Shown here: positions 1 to 7,895 of the stretch, piece by piece | How positions within the stretch are numbered: position 1 is the first letter of the stretch | Layout of the letters: each line of letters begins with the position of its first letter | NCBI GenBank assembly: GCA_023415055.1 | Contig: JAEZLZ010000071.1 | Span: 1 to 38,609 of the forward strand | DNA from: Bacillota bacterium | GTDB taxonomy: Bacteria; Bacillota; Clostridia; Lachnospirales; Lachnospiraceae | Direction of reading: 5' to 3' | DNA: 38,609 nt | The notes under the pieces: model-generated | What the model was told of the DNA's origin: nothing | Database searches by the model: none | The model's input: the letters and a program-made list of their open reading frames with translations, nothing else | Translations under genes and position numbers: made by a program

Positions 1-686
1 CCTTTAACCCTTCCATCTCCTTTTTAATTACCTATGAGAGTGTGGAGGAGGTCGAGGCAATCTGGGCGAAACTGATGGAGCATGGAGAGGAACTGATGCC
101 TCTGGGTGATTATCCCTTCAGCGAAAAGTACGGTTGGGTAATTGACAGGTACGGACTGTCCTGGCAGGTGATGTATATGGAGAATAAGAAGGATCGGCCG
201 AAGATCATTCCAACATTGATGTTCGTCGGTGAGCAATGTGGTAAAGCAGAAGAGGCGATGCACTTCTATACCTCTGTCTTCGAGAATTCCAAACCCGGTG
301 CTATCTTACGATACGGTGAGAAAGCTGCCCCGGATCAGTCCGGTACGGTCCAGCATGAGGAGTTTATTCTTGACAATCAGCTGTTTGCGGCTATGGATAG
401 CGCGCTTGGCCATGACTTTGGCTTTAATGACGCAGTTTCCTTTGTGGTCAATTGTGATACCCAGGAAGAAGTTGACTCTTATTGGGACAAGCTCTCTGCG
501 GTTCCGGAATCAGAGCAATGTGGCTGGCTGAAAGATAAGTTTGGCTTATCCTGGCAGATCGTTCCTACGATAGTCAATGAAATGATGCAGAGTGAGGATA
601 CGAAACGAGTGGCAACAATGTCAGCGGCCTTACTTAGGATGAAGAAGCTCTCGATTGCAGAATTGAAGGAAGCATTCGGACAATGA
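1..686 (+). CDS. VOC superfamily (PhnB/glyoxalase-like) protein, 5'-truncated
   Basis: The reading frame is already open at the window edge (first full codon at base 3) and ends with TGA at 684-686, so the true start lies outside. The visible protein holds the end of one VOC module, with the pattern SEKYGWVIDRYGLSWQ, and then a complete second module that begins near IIPTLMFVGEQCGKAEEAMH and ends with a second GLSWQI. This tandem layout is known from proteins annotated as '3-demethylubiquinone-9 3-methyltransferase domain' or PhnB-like. They have a paired beta-alpha-beta-beta-beta fold, often bind a metal, and usually have no proven substrate. The C-terminal stretch of about 30 residues (TKRVATMSAALLRMKKLSI) is typical of the group. 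A GTG at 42 is an in-frame codon, not a credible start, because the VOC homology continues upstream of it. No terminator follows; the clpB promoter begins about 20 bases downstream. Confidence 0.85.
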   Translation, partial: FNPSISFLITYESVEEVEAIWAKLMEHGEELMPLGDYPFSEKYGWVIDRYGLSWQVMYMENKKDRPKIIPTLMFVGEQCGKAEEAMHFYTSVFENSKPGAILRYGEKAAPDQSGTVQHEEFILDNQLFAAMDSALGHDFGFNDAVSFVVNCDTQEEVDSYWDKLSAVPESEQCGWLKDKFGLSWQIVPTIVNEMMQSEDTKRVATMSAALLRMKKLSIAELKEAFGQ

Positions 687-706
687 TAAAAATTATAAAA
701 ATCCTC

Positions 707-734
707 TTGACAACTTTGCTCCACATGTTATAGT
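707..734 (+). promoter_or_regulatory. Sigma-A type promoter of clpB
   Basis: TTGACA at 707-712 is followed after 16 bases by TATAGT at 729-734. A TG one base upstream of the -10 box makes it an extended -10 promoter. No CIRCE element or CtsR heptad repeat is visible near it. Confidence 0.65.
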
Positions 735-776
735 TGATGTAGAACAGACAGAGAAGCGTCTGTCTTACAGATCAAC
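733..776 (+). promoter_or_regulatory. Long dyad in the clpB promoter and leader
   Basis: GTTGATGTAGAACAGAC (733-749) pairs with GTCTGTCTTACAGATCAAC (758-776) around an 8-base loop. There is one 2-base mismatch patch and one 2-base bulge. The dyad begins inside the -10 box and reaches past the expected transcription start. It could be a repressor operator or a leader hairpin. There is no T-run, so it is not a terminator. Confidence 0.55.
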
Positions 777-798
777 ATAGAGACTCTGAGAAAGGAGG

Positions 799-840
799 AT
801 GAACTGTATCGAAGAATTCTTTGGTACTGTTCAAAAATAA
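799..840 (+). CDS. Possible 13-codon upstream ORF before clpB
   Basis: An ATG at 799 directly abuts AGGAGG (793-798) and opens a frame reading MNCIEEFFGTVQK that stops with TAA at 838-840, four bases before the clpB ATG. The zero spacing to the Shine-Dalgarno is poor. It may be a translational-coupling leader, or the ribosome binding site may simply serve clpB poorly. Confidence 0.25.
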   Translation: MNCIEEFFGTVQK

Positions 841-844
841 CCAT

Positions 845-3445
845 ATGAATATCAGTAAATTTACACAGAATTCCATCCAGGCAGTAGAGGATTGTGAGAA
901 GCTGGCTTATGAATACGGACATCAGGAGATTACGGTCGCGCACCTTCTCTATAGCCTGCTTCATCTGGAGGAGAGTCTGATCAAGAAGCTGCTCGAGAAG
1001 ATGGAGATCAACACCGAAGTGTTTATCGCGCAAGTGAAGGGACTTCTGAACAAACGCCCTAAGGTATCCGGCGGCCAGGTCTATATCAGCAATGATCTGA
1101 ATAAGATTCTGATCTATGCGGAGAATGAGGCAAAACAGATGGGAGATTCCTACGTGTCGGTGGAGCATTTATTCTTAAGTATGCTAAAGCAGCCGGACCG
1201 GGAAGTGAAGGTATTATTCCAAGATTTCAGAATTAACCGTGAGGACTTTCTGAAGGCCTTGCAGACCGTTCGAGGTAATCAGAAGGTGGTAAGTGATAAT
1301 CCGGAGGCAACCTATGATACGCTTGAGAAGTACGGCTATGACCTGGTTGCACGGGCAAGAGAGCAAAAGCTCGACCCGGTGATCGGCCGTGATGCCGAGA
1401 TAAGAAATGTAATCCGGATACTTTCCCGTAAGACGAAGAACAATCCTGTACTAATCGGTGAACCCGGTGTAGGTAAGACGGCGGTTGTCGAGGGGCTGGC
1501 GCAGAGAATCGTACGAGGAGATGTGCCTCAGTCATTGCAGGATAAGAAACTGTTCGCTCTGGATATGGGAGCACTGGTAGCCGGGGCGAAATACCGTGGT
1601 GAGTTTGAAGAGAGACTGAAGGCAGTGCTTGAGGAAGTAAAGAATAGTGATGGACAGATGATCCTGTTCATCGATGAGCTGCACACCATTGTCGGTGCTG
1701 GAAAAGCAGAAGGTTCCATGGATGCGGGAAATATGCTCAAACCTATGCTTGCGAGAGGCGAATTGCATTGTATCGGTGCAACGACCCTGAATGAATATCG
1801 GCAGCATGTAGAAAAGGATGCGGCACTGGAACGCAGGTTCCAGCCGGTTATGGTGGAGGAGCCGACGGTGGAGGATACCATCTCTATTCTGAGAGGCTTG
1901 AAGGAACGTTATGAGGTATTCCACGGAGTGAAGATTACCGACAGCGCTTTGGTCAGTGCGGCAGCCCTGTCCGATCGCTATATCAGTGAACGCTTCCTGC
2001 CGGATAAAGCGATCGATCTGGTAGATGAAGCCTGTGCTCTAATCAAGACGGAGCTTGATTCCATGCCCACGGAGCTTGATGATATGCAGAGAAGAATCAT
2101 GCAGATGGAGATAGAAGAAGCGGCGCTCAAGAAGGAAAATGACCGATTCAGCGCAGACCGCTTAATCGAACTTCAGCGCGAGCTGGCGGAGCTTCGTGAC
2201 AGTTTCGCTGTAATGAAGGCAAGATGGGACAATGAAAAAGCCTCTATGGGTAAGGTGCATAAATTGAGAGAAGCTCTGGAAGAGCTGAATAATGAGATAG
2301 AGGTAGCAGAACGCGGGTATGATCTGAATAAGGCAGCAGAGCTCAAATACGGAAGACTGCCGGAGCTTAAGAAGCAGCTTGCGACAGAGGAAGAACGTCT
2401 TAAGAGGGAAGAAAACGTTCTGGTCCATGAGAATGTCAGTGAAGAGGAGATTGCGAAGATTGTCTCCCGTTGGACCGGCATTCCCATCACCAAGCTTACC
2501 GAGGGTGAGCGTAATAAGACGCTGCATCTGAGTGCAGAGCTTCATAAGCGGGTGGTCGGACAGGACGAAGGCGTGGAGAAGGTATCCGATGCGATCCTGC
2601 GCGCAAAAGCAGGAATCAAGGATCCCACCAAACCGATCGGTTCTTTCCTATTCCTGGGACCTACAGGCGTCGGTAAGACAGAGCTCGCGAAAGCCCTTGC
2701 TGAAAATCTGTTTGATAATGAGCACAATATGGTTCGTATTGACATGAGTGAGTATATGGAGAAGCATTCGGTAGCCAGACTCATCGGAGCGCCTCCCGGA
2801 TATGTAGGCTATGAAGAAGGCGGACAATTGACCGAGGCTATTCGCCGCAAACCCTATGCTGTGATTCTCTTTGATGAGGTGGAAAAAGCACATCCGGACG
2901 TATTTAATGTATTACTTCAAGTACTGGATGATGGACGCATCACTGACTCGCAGGGCAGAACTGTGGACTTCAAGAATACTATTCTAATCCTGACCTCTAA
3001 TATCGGATCCCGCTATCTGTTGGAGGGTATTGAAGAGAACGGCGAGATCAGTGAACAATGTGAGACGATGGTAATGAATGAGCTGAAGACCTCCTTCCGC
3101 CCGGAATTTTTAAACCGTCTGGACGAAATCGTCCTCTTTAAGCCATTAACGAAGGAGAACATCCATAATATCATCGACTTGATGATCGTAGACTTGAATC
3201 AACGTCTTGCAGATAAAGCAATTACAATACGCCTGACGAATCGTGCCAAGGACTTTGTTGTAGAACGCAGCTATGACCCGGTCTACGGTGCAAGACCTTT
3301 GAAACGGTATCTTCAGAAGAATGTAGAAACATTAAGTGCCAGACTTATCCTTGGCGATCAGGTACAACCGGAGGATACGATTATCATTGATGAGGAAAAC
3401 AATGCTTTGGTCGCTACAGTACAGACTCTGTCAGAAGTGGTATAA
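845..3445 (+). CDS. clpB: ATP-dependent chaperone ClpB
   Basis: ClpB is a cytoplasmic Hsp100 ring ATPase that pulls proteins out of aggregates together with DnaK/DnaJ/GrpE. The 866-residue product has the full family layout: an N-terminal Clp repeat domain (about 1-145), a first AAA+ module with Walker A GEPGVGKT at 205-212 and Walker B LFIDELHT, the coiled-coil middle domain (about 400-520) that separates ClpB from ClpA and ClpC, and a second AAA+ module with Walker A GPTGVGKT at 605-612. The length matches the family. The ATG at 845 starts the protein as in homologs, but the nearest strong Shine-Dalgarno (793-798) is 46 bases away. That site serves a 13-codon upstream ORF (799-840), and an in-frame TTG at 821 is the only alternative start. 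Its own promoter and hairpin leader suggest stress control independent of the upstream gene. Confidence 0.97.
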   Translation: MNISKFTQNSIQAVEDCEKLAYEYGHQEITVAHLLYSLLHLEESLIKKLLEKMEINTEVFIAQVKGLLNKRPKVSGGQVYISNDLNKILIYAENEAKQMGDSYVSVEHLFLSMLKQPDREVKVLFQDFRINREDFLKALQTVRGNQKVVSDNPEATYDTLEKYGYDLVARAREQKLDPVIGRDAEIRNVIRILSRKTKNNPVLIGEPGVGKTAVVEGLAQRIVRGDVPQSLQDKKLFALDMGALVAGAKYRGEFEERLKAVLEEVKNSDGQMILFIDELHTIVGAGKAEGSMDAGNMLKPMLARGELHCIGATTLNEYRQHVEKDAALERRFQPVMVEEPTVEDTISILRGLKERYEVFHGVKITDSALVSAAALSDRYISERFLPDKAIDLVDEACALIKTELDSMPTELDDMQRRIMQMEIEEAALKKENDRFSADRLIELQRELAELRDSFAVMKARWDNEKASMGKVHKLREALEELNNEIEVAERGYDLNKAAELKYGRLPELKKQLATEEERLKREENVLVHENVSEEEIAKIVSRWTGIPITKLTEGERNKTLHLSAELHKRVVGQDEGVEKVSDAILRAKAGIKDPTKPIGSFLFLGPTGVGKTELAKALAENLFDNEHNMVRIDMSEYMEKHSVARLIGAPPGYVGYEEGGQLTEAIRRKPYAVILFDEVEKAHPDVFNVLLQVLDDGRITDSQGRTVDFKNTILILTSNIGSRYLLEGIEENGEISEQCETMVMNELKTSFRPEFLNRLDEIVLFKPLTKENIHNIIDLMIVDLNQRLADKAITIRLTNRAKDFVVERSYDPVYGARPLKRYLQKNVETLSARLILGDQVQPEDTIIIDEENNALVATVQTLSEVV

Positions 3446-3522
3446 GCAGAAGAAATAAAGTAAAGAGGCATGGACAGAAGAATTTCAGAGCAAAGATAAT
3501 AATGTGTTAGCAGAAACAATAG

Positions 3523-3588
3523 AATAGCCGCAATATAAGCCATAATCCATAAGAGGAGGAATATCAAGGCGCTTATATTGCGGCTATT
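3523..3588. terminator. Perfect 18-bp inverted repeat between convergent genes
   Basis: AATAGCCGCAATATAAGC (3523-3540) is exactly complementary to GCTTATATTGCGGCTATT (3571-3588), separated by 30 bases. It lies between the 3' ends of clpB (+) and the oxidoreductase gene (-), the position of a bidirectional terminator. The loop is long and there is no clean T-run. Confidence 0.5.
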
Positions 3589-3643
3589 ATTATGTTGTAT
3601 TGATAGCGGTGTAAAGCCATGCAGGCATTACCGGAAAATAGAC

Positions 3644-4750
3644 TTAATCAAGAATTCCATGGATCTCATTATTCTTCATAGGTAAGGTACGTTCATAATG
3701 CGTTTCAAGAGGCAGATAACGACCCTCATTGCTGCTCTTCTCAAAACTTGTCAGTATCTCAAGTACATGGTAGATCAGTTGATTATTAGCCCGATAATCT
3801 CGACCGGTTCGAAGTGCTTTTGCCATATCCGCGAGACCCAGTCCACGGGAGTTTTCTTTATAATCAAAGAGAAGAGGCATTTCTCTGTATTCGCCATCCT
3901 CCGGACGAAGTAATTTGACCTGGCCGCCGAAGGTATTCGGATCTGGAACGATTAAGGTACCCTTTGTTCCATAGACTTCAAATCTTGCCTGTTGATTATA
4001 GTATACGTCAAAGGTGGTAAAGATGGTTCCGACCGCACCGTTATCAAAGCTTAAGGTACCGGTGATATAAGTCGGAACATCCACCTCAACTATGGTGCCG
4101 CTCTTTGGCTGGCTGGTAATCGTTCTTGTAGGAAAGCTTTTCTTAGTGACACCGGTAACACCCTTGACACCGCCAAGCAGATTTACAAGTGCAGTAACAT
4201 AATAAGGTCCCATATCAAGCATCGGTCCGCCGCCGTATTTGTAATAGAATTCCGGATCCGGATGCCAGGTCTCATGTCCGTGACAGATCATGAAGGCAGC
4301 GGCACCGATCGGCTCTCCGATATAACCGTCATCGATTAATTTACGGCAGGTCTGGAGCCCGGAGCCAAGGAAGGTATCCGGTGCACCGCCAAGCATAAGG
4401 TTCTTTTCCTTTGACAGGGCGATTAACTTCTTGCCCTCTTCGAAGCTGGCACCCAAGGGCTTCTCGGTATAGACATGCTTCCCTGCCATGAGTGCTGCCT
4501 TGGTGACCTCGAAATGCTCATAGGGGCGTGTCAGATTCAGGATAATATCAACCTCCGGATCAGCAAAGGCTTCGTTCATGTTTTCATACAGTTTACGAAT
4601 TTGATATTTCTCCTGAGCCTGTTCTGCCCTTTCCCGCACCAGGTCACAGACGCCGATTAATTCCAGCTCAGTAAATACTTTAGTTATGTTCTCAAGGTAA
4701 ATGCCACTGATGGCACCGACACCGATTATTGCAATCTTTACTTTATTCAT
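3644..4750 (-). CDS. Gfo/Idh/MocA family NAD(P)-dependent oxidoreductase
   Basis: The protein starts with a Rossmann segment (VKIAIIGVGAISGIYL) and has the family's TEKPLG motif after GKHVY, which supplies the conserved lysine next to the nicotinamide. The C-terminal half is the alpha/beta substrate domain, with GGGPMLDMGPYYVTAL where most relatives have D-x-G-x-H. Here a tyrosine takes the place of the usual catalytic histidine, so the substrate and chemistry may differ. The family oxidises or reduces sugars and inositols. It follows a ThuA-like gene on the same strand after about 100 bases, and both are divergent from an AraC regulator, so a sugar-conversion operon is likely. I chose the ATG at 4750 (MNKVKIAIIG); a second ATG at 4759 adds three residues, and neither has a good Shine-Dalgarno. 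A stop codon lies a short way upstream in frame. Confidence 0.88.
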   Translation of the reverse strand: MNKVKIAIIGVGAISGIYLENITKVFTELELIGVCDLVRERAEQAQEKYQIRKLYENMNEAFADPEVDIILNLTRPYEHFEVTKAALMAGKHVYTEKPLGASFEEGKKLIALSKEKNLMLGGAPDTFLGSGLQTCRKLIDDGYIGEPIGAAAFMICHGHETWHPDPEFYYKYGGGPMLDMGPYYVTALVNLLGGVKGVTGVTKKSFPTRTITSQPKSGTIVEVDVPTYITGTLSFDNGAVGTIFTTFDVYYNQQARFEVYGTKGTLIVPDPNTFGGQVKLLRPEDGEYREMPLLFDYKENSRGLGLADMAKALRTGRDYRANNQLIYHVLEILTSFEKSSNEGRYLPLETHYERTLPMKNNEIHGILD

Positions 4751-4780
4751 CGTATACATCGTAATCAGGTTTATGCAATC

Positions 4781-4805
4781 AGGATAGCCTGTAGTAGACT
4801 ATCCT
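4781..4805 (-). promoter_or_regulatory. Small hairpin between thuA-like gene and oxidoreductase
   Basis: AGGATAG (4781-4787) and CTATCCT (4799-4805) form a 7-bp stem with an 11-base loop just upstream of the oxidoreductase start. It could tune expression within the operon. No T-run follows. Confidence 0.3.
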
Positions 4806-4853
4806 TGAAACAACACCGGATTACAACCTCCCTTCTGTTATGGATGAGATGTA

Positions 4854-5585
4854 TTAATACATCTTAGCTTGATTCTCAAACCGTTCTGTAGTAAGTCCGT
4901 TGGTCAGAGCATATTGTTTACCCTCTGCAGCCCAAACCAGACCTCGTTCCATGATGATCTGAGCGTTGGGTGATTTATCGAAAACATCATCGTGATGACC
5001 CAGGGAGGTATAGAACACTCTGCCGTTCCCCCAGAATTTCGTCCAGGCCACCGGCATATCCACCGGCTTGTTGGAGATATGATAATAATTCACGGAAGGG
5101 AAACGTGTGGTAGCAAGTACCTCGATGGCAGGATCGATATGCAGATAATAATGCTCGCTGTATACTTTAAAATCCTCTAAGCCTTCTGTGATTGGGCTGG
5201 AGCCGTGATTGATATTCACCATATACTCGATTCCGTCGCCACCCGGATGGCTGACCCATTGCCCACCGGTCATGAACTGCCACTCTGTATCATCCCGGAA
5301 AGAGTCACACATTCCTCCGTGACAGCCGGCCAGACCAACACCGGAACCGACGGCCTTGGACAAGTTCACTACATAATCCCGTTCGATCTTATCCATCGTC
5401 CAGCAAGCAACCACGAGATCAAGCTCCATTAAACGATCTACATCCGCCAGAACCTCGAGAGTATCTGAGATAGTACAGGAATAGCCGTGCTTTTCCAATA
5501 ATCCTGCAAAACGTTTCGAAGTAAGCTTTGGCTCATGACCATCCCAACCACCCTGTAATAGTAAAACCTTTTTACTAGAATCCAT
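4854..5585 (-). CDS. ThuA-like domain protein
   Basis: The 243-residue protein has the ThuA fold, which is related to glutamine amidotransferase class I. It begins KVLLLQGGWDGHEP and carries GLAGCHGGMCDSFRDD and a GGQWVSHPGG segment, the hallmark region of the family, near residues 85-115. A later block, SLGHHDDVF, is also typical. ThuA-like proteins sit in operons for trehalose, trehalulose or other sugar degradation. Related proteins take part in 3-keto-sugar metabolism beside Gfo/Idh/MocA oxidoreductases, which fits this pairing. The catalytic role is not established for most members. The start has a good ribosome binding site (GAGGAGG then ATG after seven bases). It is first in the minus-strand operon and divergent from the AraC gene at 5824. 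Confidence 0.85.
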   Translation of the reverse strand: MDSSKKVLLLQGGWDGHEPKLTSKRFAGLLEKHGYSCTISDTLEVLADVDRLMELDLVVACWTMDKIERDYVVNLSKAVGSGVGLAGCHGGMCDSFRDDTEWQFMTGGQWVSHPGGDGIEYMVNINHGSSPITEGLEDFKVYSEHYYLHIDPAIEVLATTRFPSVNYYHISNKPVDMPVAWTKFWGNGRVFYTSLGHHDDVFDKSPNAQIIMERGLVWAAEGKQYALTNGLTTERFENQAKMY

Positions 5586-5779
5586 AGCAATAACCTCCTC
5601 TTAGTCAAGTGAAAGCCTTGTCATCATGACTTTACCGAATAAATCATAGCCGATGATTGCTTTCGATTGCTTCTTAATGATAAACCCCTTTTCTAATTGC
5701 ATAGTCTGTGATATTGTTGAAATATCTTAGAATACTTATGATTGTATTATATCATTCGTAGAGAGAGACGGGGGACAAG

Positions 5780-5827
5780 ATGAATAAAAACCTGGTCAAA
5801 TATTGCTGTATTGGAGACTTACGATGA
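5780..5827 (+). CDS. Possible 15-codon leader ORF overlapping the AraC start
   Basis: ATG at 5780 lies four bases after a GGGGGA run and reads MNKNLVKYCCIGDLR. It stops with TGA at 5825-5827, so its stop overlaps the AraC-gene ATG in an ATGA junction. That geometry suits translational coupling. Coding potential cannot be judged at this length. Confidence 0.35.
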   Translation: MNKNLVKYCCIGDLR

Positions 5828-6630
5828 AACCATTTTATGAAAACCTATCTGATGAATTACGCGTATTCTATTCCGATGGATTACATTTTCCGGCTCATCT
5901 CCACAGTCAGCTGGAGCTTCTATATGTGGAAAGCGGAGTCACCAATGTAAACGTGTCAAATCACTCCCGTCGATTAAGCATGGGTGATTTTGCGATAATC
6001 TTCCCGAATACCATTCATAGCTATGATACGAAGGAGGAGGAAGGAGCCTGCCGGCTAGTAATTGCAATCTGCAGTCTGGAGCTGACCGGTGATTACTTTA
6101 AGAAGCTGACCAGCTATACATCATCAGATCCATTTATTCTCACAGGCCAATTGCACCCGAATGTCAGCATGGCGATGCTGGAGTTAGAGAAGGAAGCCAG
6201 AGAAGGCAAGAACCTGAATGCATGTCGGGCTTTCGTGCTTTTGATACTCTCCCGGATACTTCCGGTGACTCCACTGACCAAGAACCGTAATATCGAGGAT
6301 TATGACCTAACTTATCATATCGTTCGATATGTTGCAGAGCACTTTCAGGAGCCGCTCACCCTGACACAGCTTGCGAAGCACTTAAATGTCAGCAAATATT
6401 ATCTGTCGAGAACATTTTCCTCCAAACTAAATACCAGCTTTAACAGGTATATTAATTACATTCGCGCAAATTATGCATTGACACTAATTCAGTCGACCAA
6501 TTATACACTCACAAGAATCAGTATGGATTCCGGTTTTGAGAGCCAACGAACCTTTAATCGCGCCTTTAAAGAGATCTTTGGCCTTGCACCCGGTGAATAC
6601 CGCCAGAGGGAAAGCACGGTCAATTTGTAG
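5824..6630 (+). CDS. AraC family transcriptional regulator
   Basis: The 268-residue protein has an N-terminal cupin-like sensing domain (about 1-145) with the pattern HFPAHLHSQLELLYVESG and GDFAIIFPNTIHSY. A C-terminal AraC/XylS DNA-binding domain with two helix-turn-helix motifs follows (about 165-265). The first recognition region is LTQLAKHLNVSKYYLSRTF. The second is ISMDSGFESQRTFNRAFKEIFG, ending in the usual APGEYR. The cupin histidines suggest sensing of a small sugar-like ligand. It is divergently transcribed from the ThuA/oxidoreductase pair and is the obvious candidate regulator of it. The ATG at 5824 gives the standard N-terminus. An in-frame TTG at 5803 is possible, but the overlap with the leader ORF favours 5824. 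Confidence 0.9.
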   Translation: MKPFYENLSDELRVFYSDGLHFPAHLHSQLELLYVESGVTNVNVSNHSRRLSMGDFAIIFPNTIHSYDTKEEEGACRLVIAICSLELTGDYFKKLTSYTSSDPFILTGQLHPNVSMAMLELEKEAREGKNLNACRAFVLLILSRILPVTPLTKNRNIEDYDLTYHIVRYVAEHFQEPLTLTQLAKHLNVSKYYLSRTFSSKLNTSFNRYINYIRANYALTLIQSTNYTLTRISMDSGFESQRTFNRAFKEIFGLAPGEYRQRESTVNL

Positions 6631-6719
6631 GGTGTGCTAAGGACGTAATTTTGTAAAATCCGAATGTTTCTTAAGTACGAGTCATAGAATCAATCAGGAA
6701 TGAATCTGTGGAGGTTAAG

Positions 6720-7136
6720 ATGAGAAGGTTTTTATATTTGCTTCTGCTTCTTACCATATTGATAACGAGCCTTGGCATTACCGGCTGTAAGAAAGAGAAT
6801 ACAGAGGTTAAGAAAATCAAGGATTTGGAATTTACTACAGTGGAGGATGCTGAGCTACCTGGAGAGTTGAAAGAAATCATAGACGAGAAGAAGGAAGAAC
6901 CCTTTAAGCTTTCTTATTCCAACAAAGATAATCTGTATATTGTAGTGGGATACGGTAAGCAGAACAGCGGCGGTTATAGTATTTCGGTCGATGAATTGTA
7001 CTTGACCAGCAATGCGATCTATATTAATACCACGTTGATCGGGCCGTCCAAGGAGGATATGGTTTCTCAGGGAGTAACCTACCCCTATGTGGTAGTAAAG
7101 CTGGAATTCAGAGAGGAACGAATTGTTTTCGAATAA
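6720..7136 (+). CDS. Lipoprotein with a PrcB-like C-terminal domain
   Basis: The 138-residue product starts with a lipoprotein signal peptide: MRR, a leucine-rich core, then the lipobox ITGC with the lipidated cysteine at residue 23. A charged linker follows. The C-terminal half (about 65-138) reads NLYIVVGYGKQNSGGYSISV and later VTYPYVVVKLEF, a pattern I associate with the PrcB C-terminal domain (protease complex subunit family). That domain is common in secreted clostridial lipoproteins of unknown function. It probably sits on the outer face of the membrane. The ATG at 6720 is preceded by GGAGG at good spacing; an in-frame GTG at 6708 is less likely. It appears to be a single gene between the AraC gene and the long leader of veg. 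Confidence 0.72.
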   Translation: MRRFLYLLLLLTILITSLGITGCKKENTEVKKIKDLEFTTVEDAELPGELKEIIDEKKEEPFKLSYSNKDNLYIVVGYGKQNSGGYSISVDELYLTSNAIYINTTLIGPSKEDMVSQGVTYPYVVVKLEFREERIVFE

Positions 7137-7444
7137 CAGGGCAGAATTAAGGTACGGATCGCTTTCTAAAACAGGAATAAAATGGGAACTACGGTGTAAA
7201 ATAACAATATTTTGTTGAATGAAGTTGTACATATTACAATATATTGTGGTAAGTTAAAATTTGGAGATATGTCGGTTTTTCATTAATTTATCAAAACGTT
7301 TTTGTGCATTATATAAAACCAGCATAGTCTGAAGGTACTAGACATGTGAAATTATTCCATAAAAGTAACCAAAAAAAGCAAGATTTCATGTGCAAATTTA
7401 TGTGTACAACTAATGCGTATGACCTTGAATTGTCTGAAAATTCA

Positions 7445-7473
7445 TTGACGGAAACAACAATTTATGTTATACT
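7445..7473 (+). promoter_or_regulatory. Strong extended -10 promoter of veg
   Basis: TTGACG (7445-7450), a 17-base spacer and TATACT (7468-7473) with TG one base upstream make a near-consensus sigma-A promoter. In Bacillus subtilis the veg promoter is one of the strongest known, so the strength seems conserved. The 450 bases between the lipoprotein gene and veg otherwise hold only AT-rich sequence and small palindromes such as ACAATATATTGT (7236-7247). Confidence 0.8.
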
Positions 7474-7491
7474 GCATGCGAAGCATGTAGT
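7471..7491 (+). promoter_or_regulatory. 9-bp palindrome with GAA triloop at the veg transcription start
   Basis: ACTGCATGC (7471-7479) and GCATGTAGT (7483-7491) pair (one G-T) around GAA. It overlaps the end of the -10 box and the expected start site, so it may be an operator. It shares the GAA triloop of hairpins elsewhere in the window. Confidence 0.35.
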
Positions 7492-7586
7492 TTGTTACGG
7501 ATTTATTTAGAAGAATGTTTACAAAACCATGATGGGAACCTGGGGGCCCGGCTATGGCAAGAGGAAGCATTGATGAGGAGAAAATA

Positions 7587-7832
7587 ATGATGAAGCAAAA
7601 TGATGTAAATTGTGTGCGAAATGCTGTTATGAATCAGACCGGAAAAAAGGTTAAAGTTCGTATTAACCGTGGAAGACATAAGGTTGATATAACGGAAGGA
7701 ATTATTTCCGAGACCTATCCCAGCATCTTCTTAATCAAGATCCAGGAAGCCGATGATCTGCCGGTAAGAACCGTATCCTATAGCTATACAGATGTATTAA
7801 CAAAAGACGTTGAACTCATACTTTGCAGTTAA
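7587..7832 (+). CDS. veg: Veg family protein
   Basis: The product is 81 residues, the usual size for Veg (DUF1021), a small beta-barrel protein of Firmicutes. Its hallmark blocks are visible: TGKKVKVRINRGRHK, then GIISETYPSIFLIKI, then SYSYTDVLTKDVEL. In Bacillus subtilis Veg promotes biofilm matrix gene expression by acting on SinR; the role in clostridia is not settled. The ATG ATG pair at 7587/7590 follows GAGGAG by seven to ten bases and matches homolog starts. The in-frame ATG at 7554 has no good ribosome binding site. The gene has its own strong promoter and a terminator right behind it, and sipL follows independently. Confidence 0.93.
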   Translation: MMKQNDVNCVRNAVMNQTGKKVKVRINRGRHKVDITEGIISETYPSIFLIKIQEADDLPVRTVSYSYTDVLTKDVELILCS

Positions 7833-7861
7833 GATAAAAGATATTTTATATTATAAAACGG

Positions 7862-7895
7862 AGCTAAAGCCTTTCAAGGTTTTAGCTTTTTTTAT
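7862..7895 (+). terminator. Intrinsic terminator of veg
   Basis: AGCTAAAGCCTT pairs with AAGGTTTTAGCT (one G-T) and is followed by a run of seven T. Confidence 0.9.

Noticed and set aside
2162..2545. Antisense frames of over 100 codons inside clpB.
   Set aside because: They lie opposite a highly conserved gene and have no family pattern; long shadow frames are common opposite biased codon use.
7301..7316. ATCAAAACGTTTTTGT, a cre-like palindrome upstream of veg.
   Set aside because: It lacks the TG and CA ends of a catabolite-responsive element and lies about 140 bases before the promoter.
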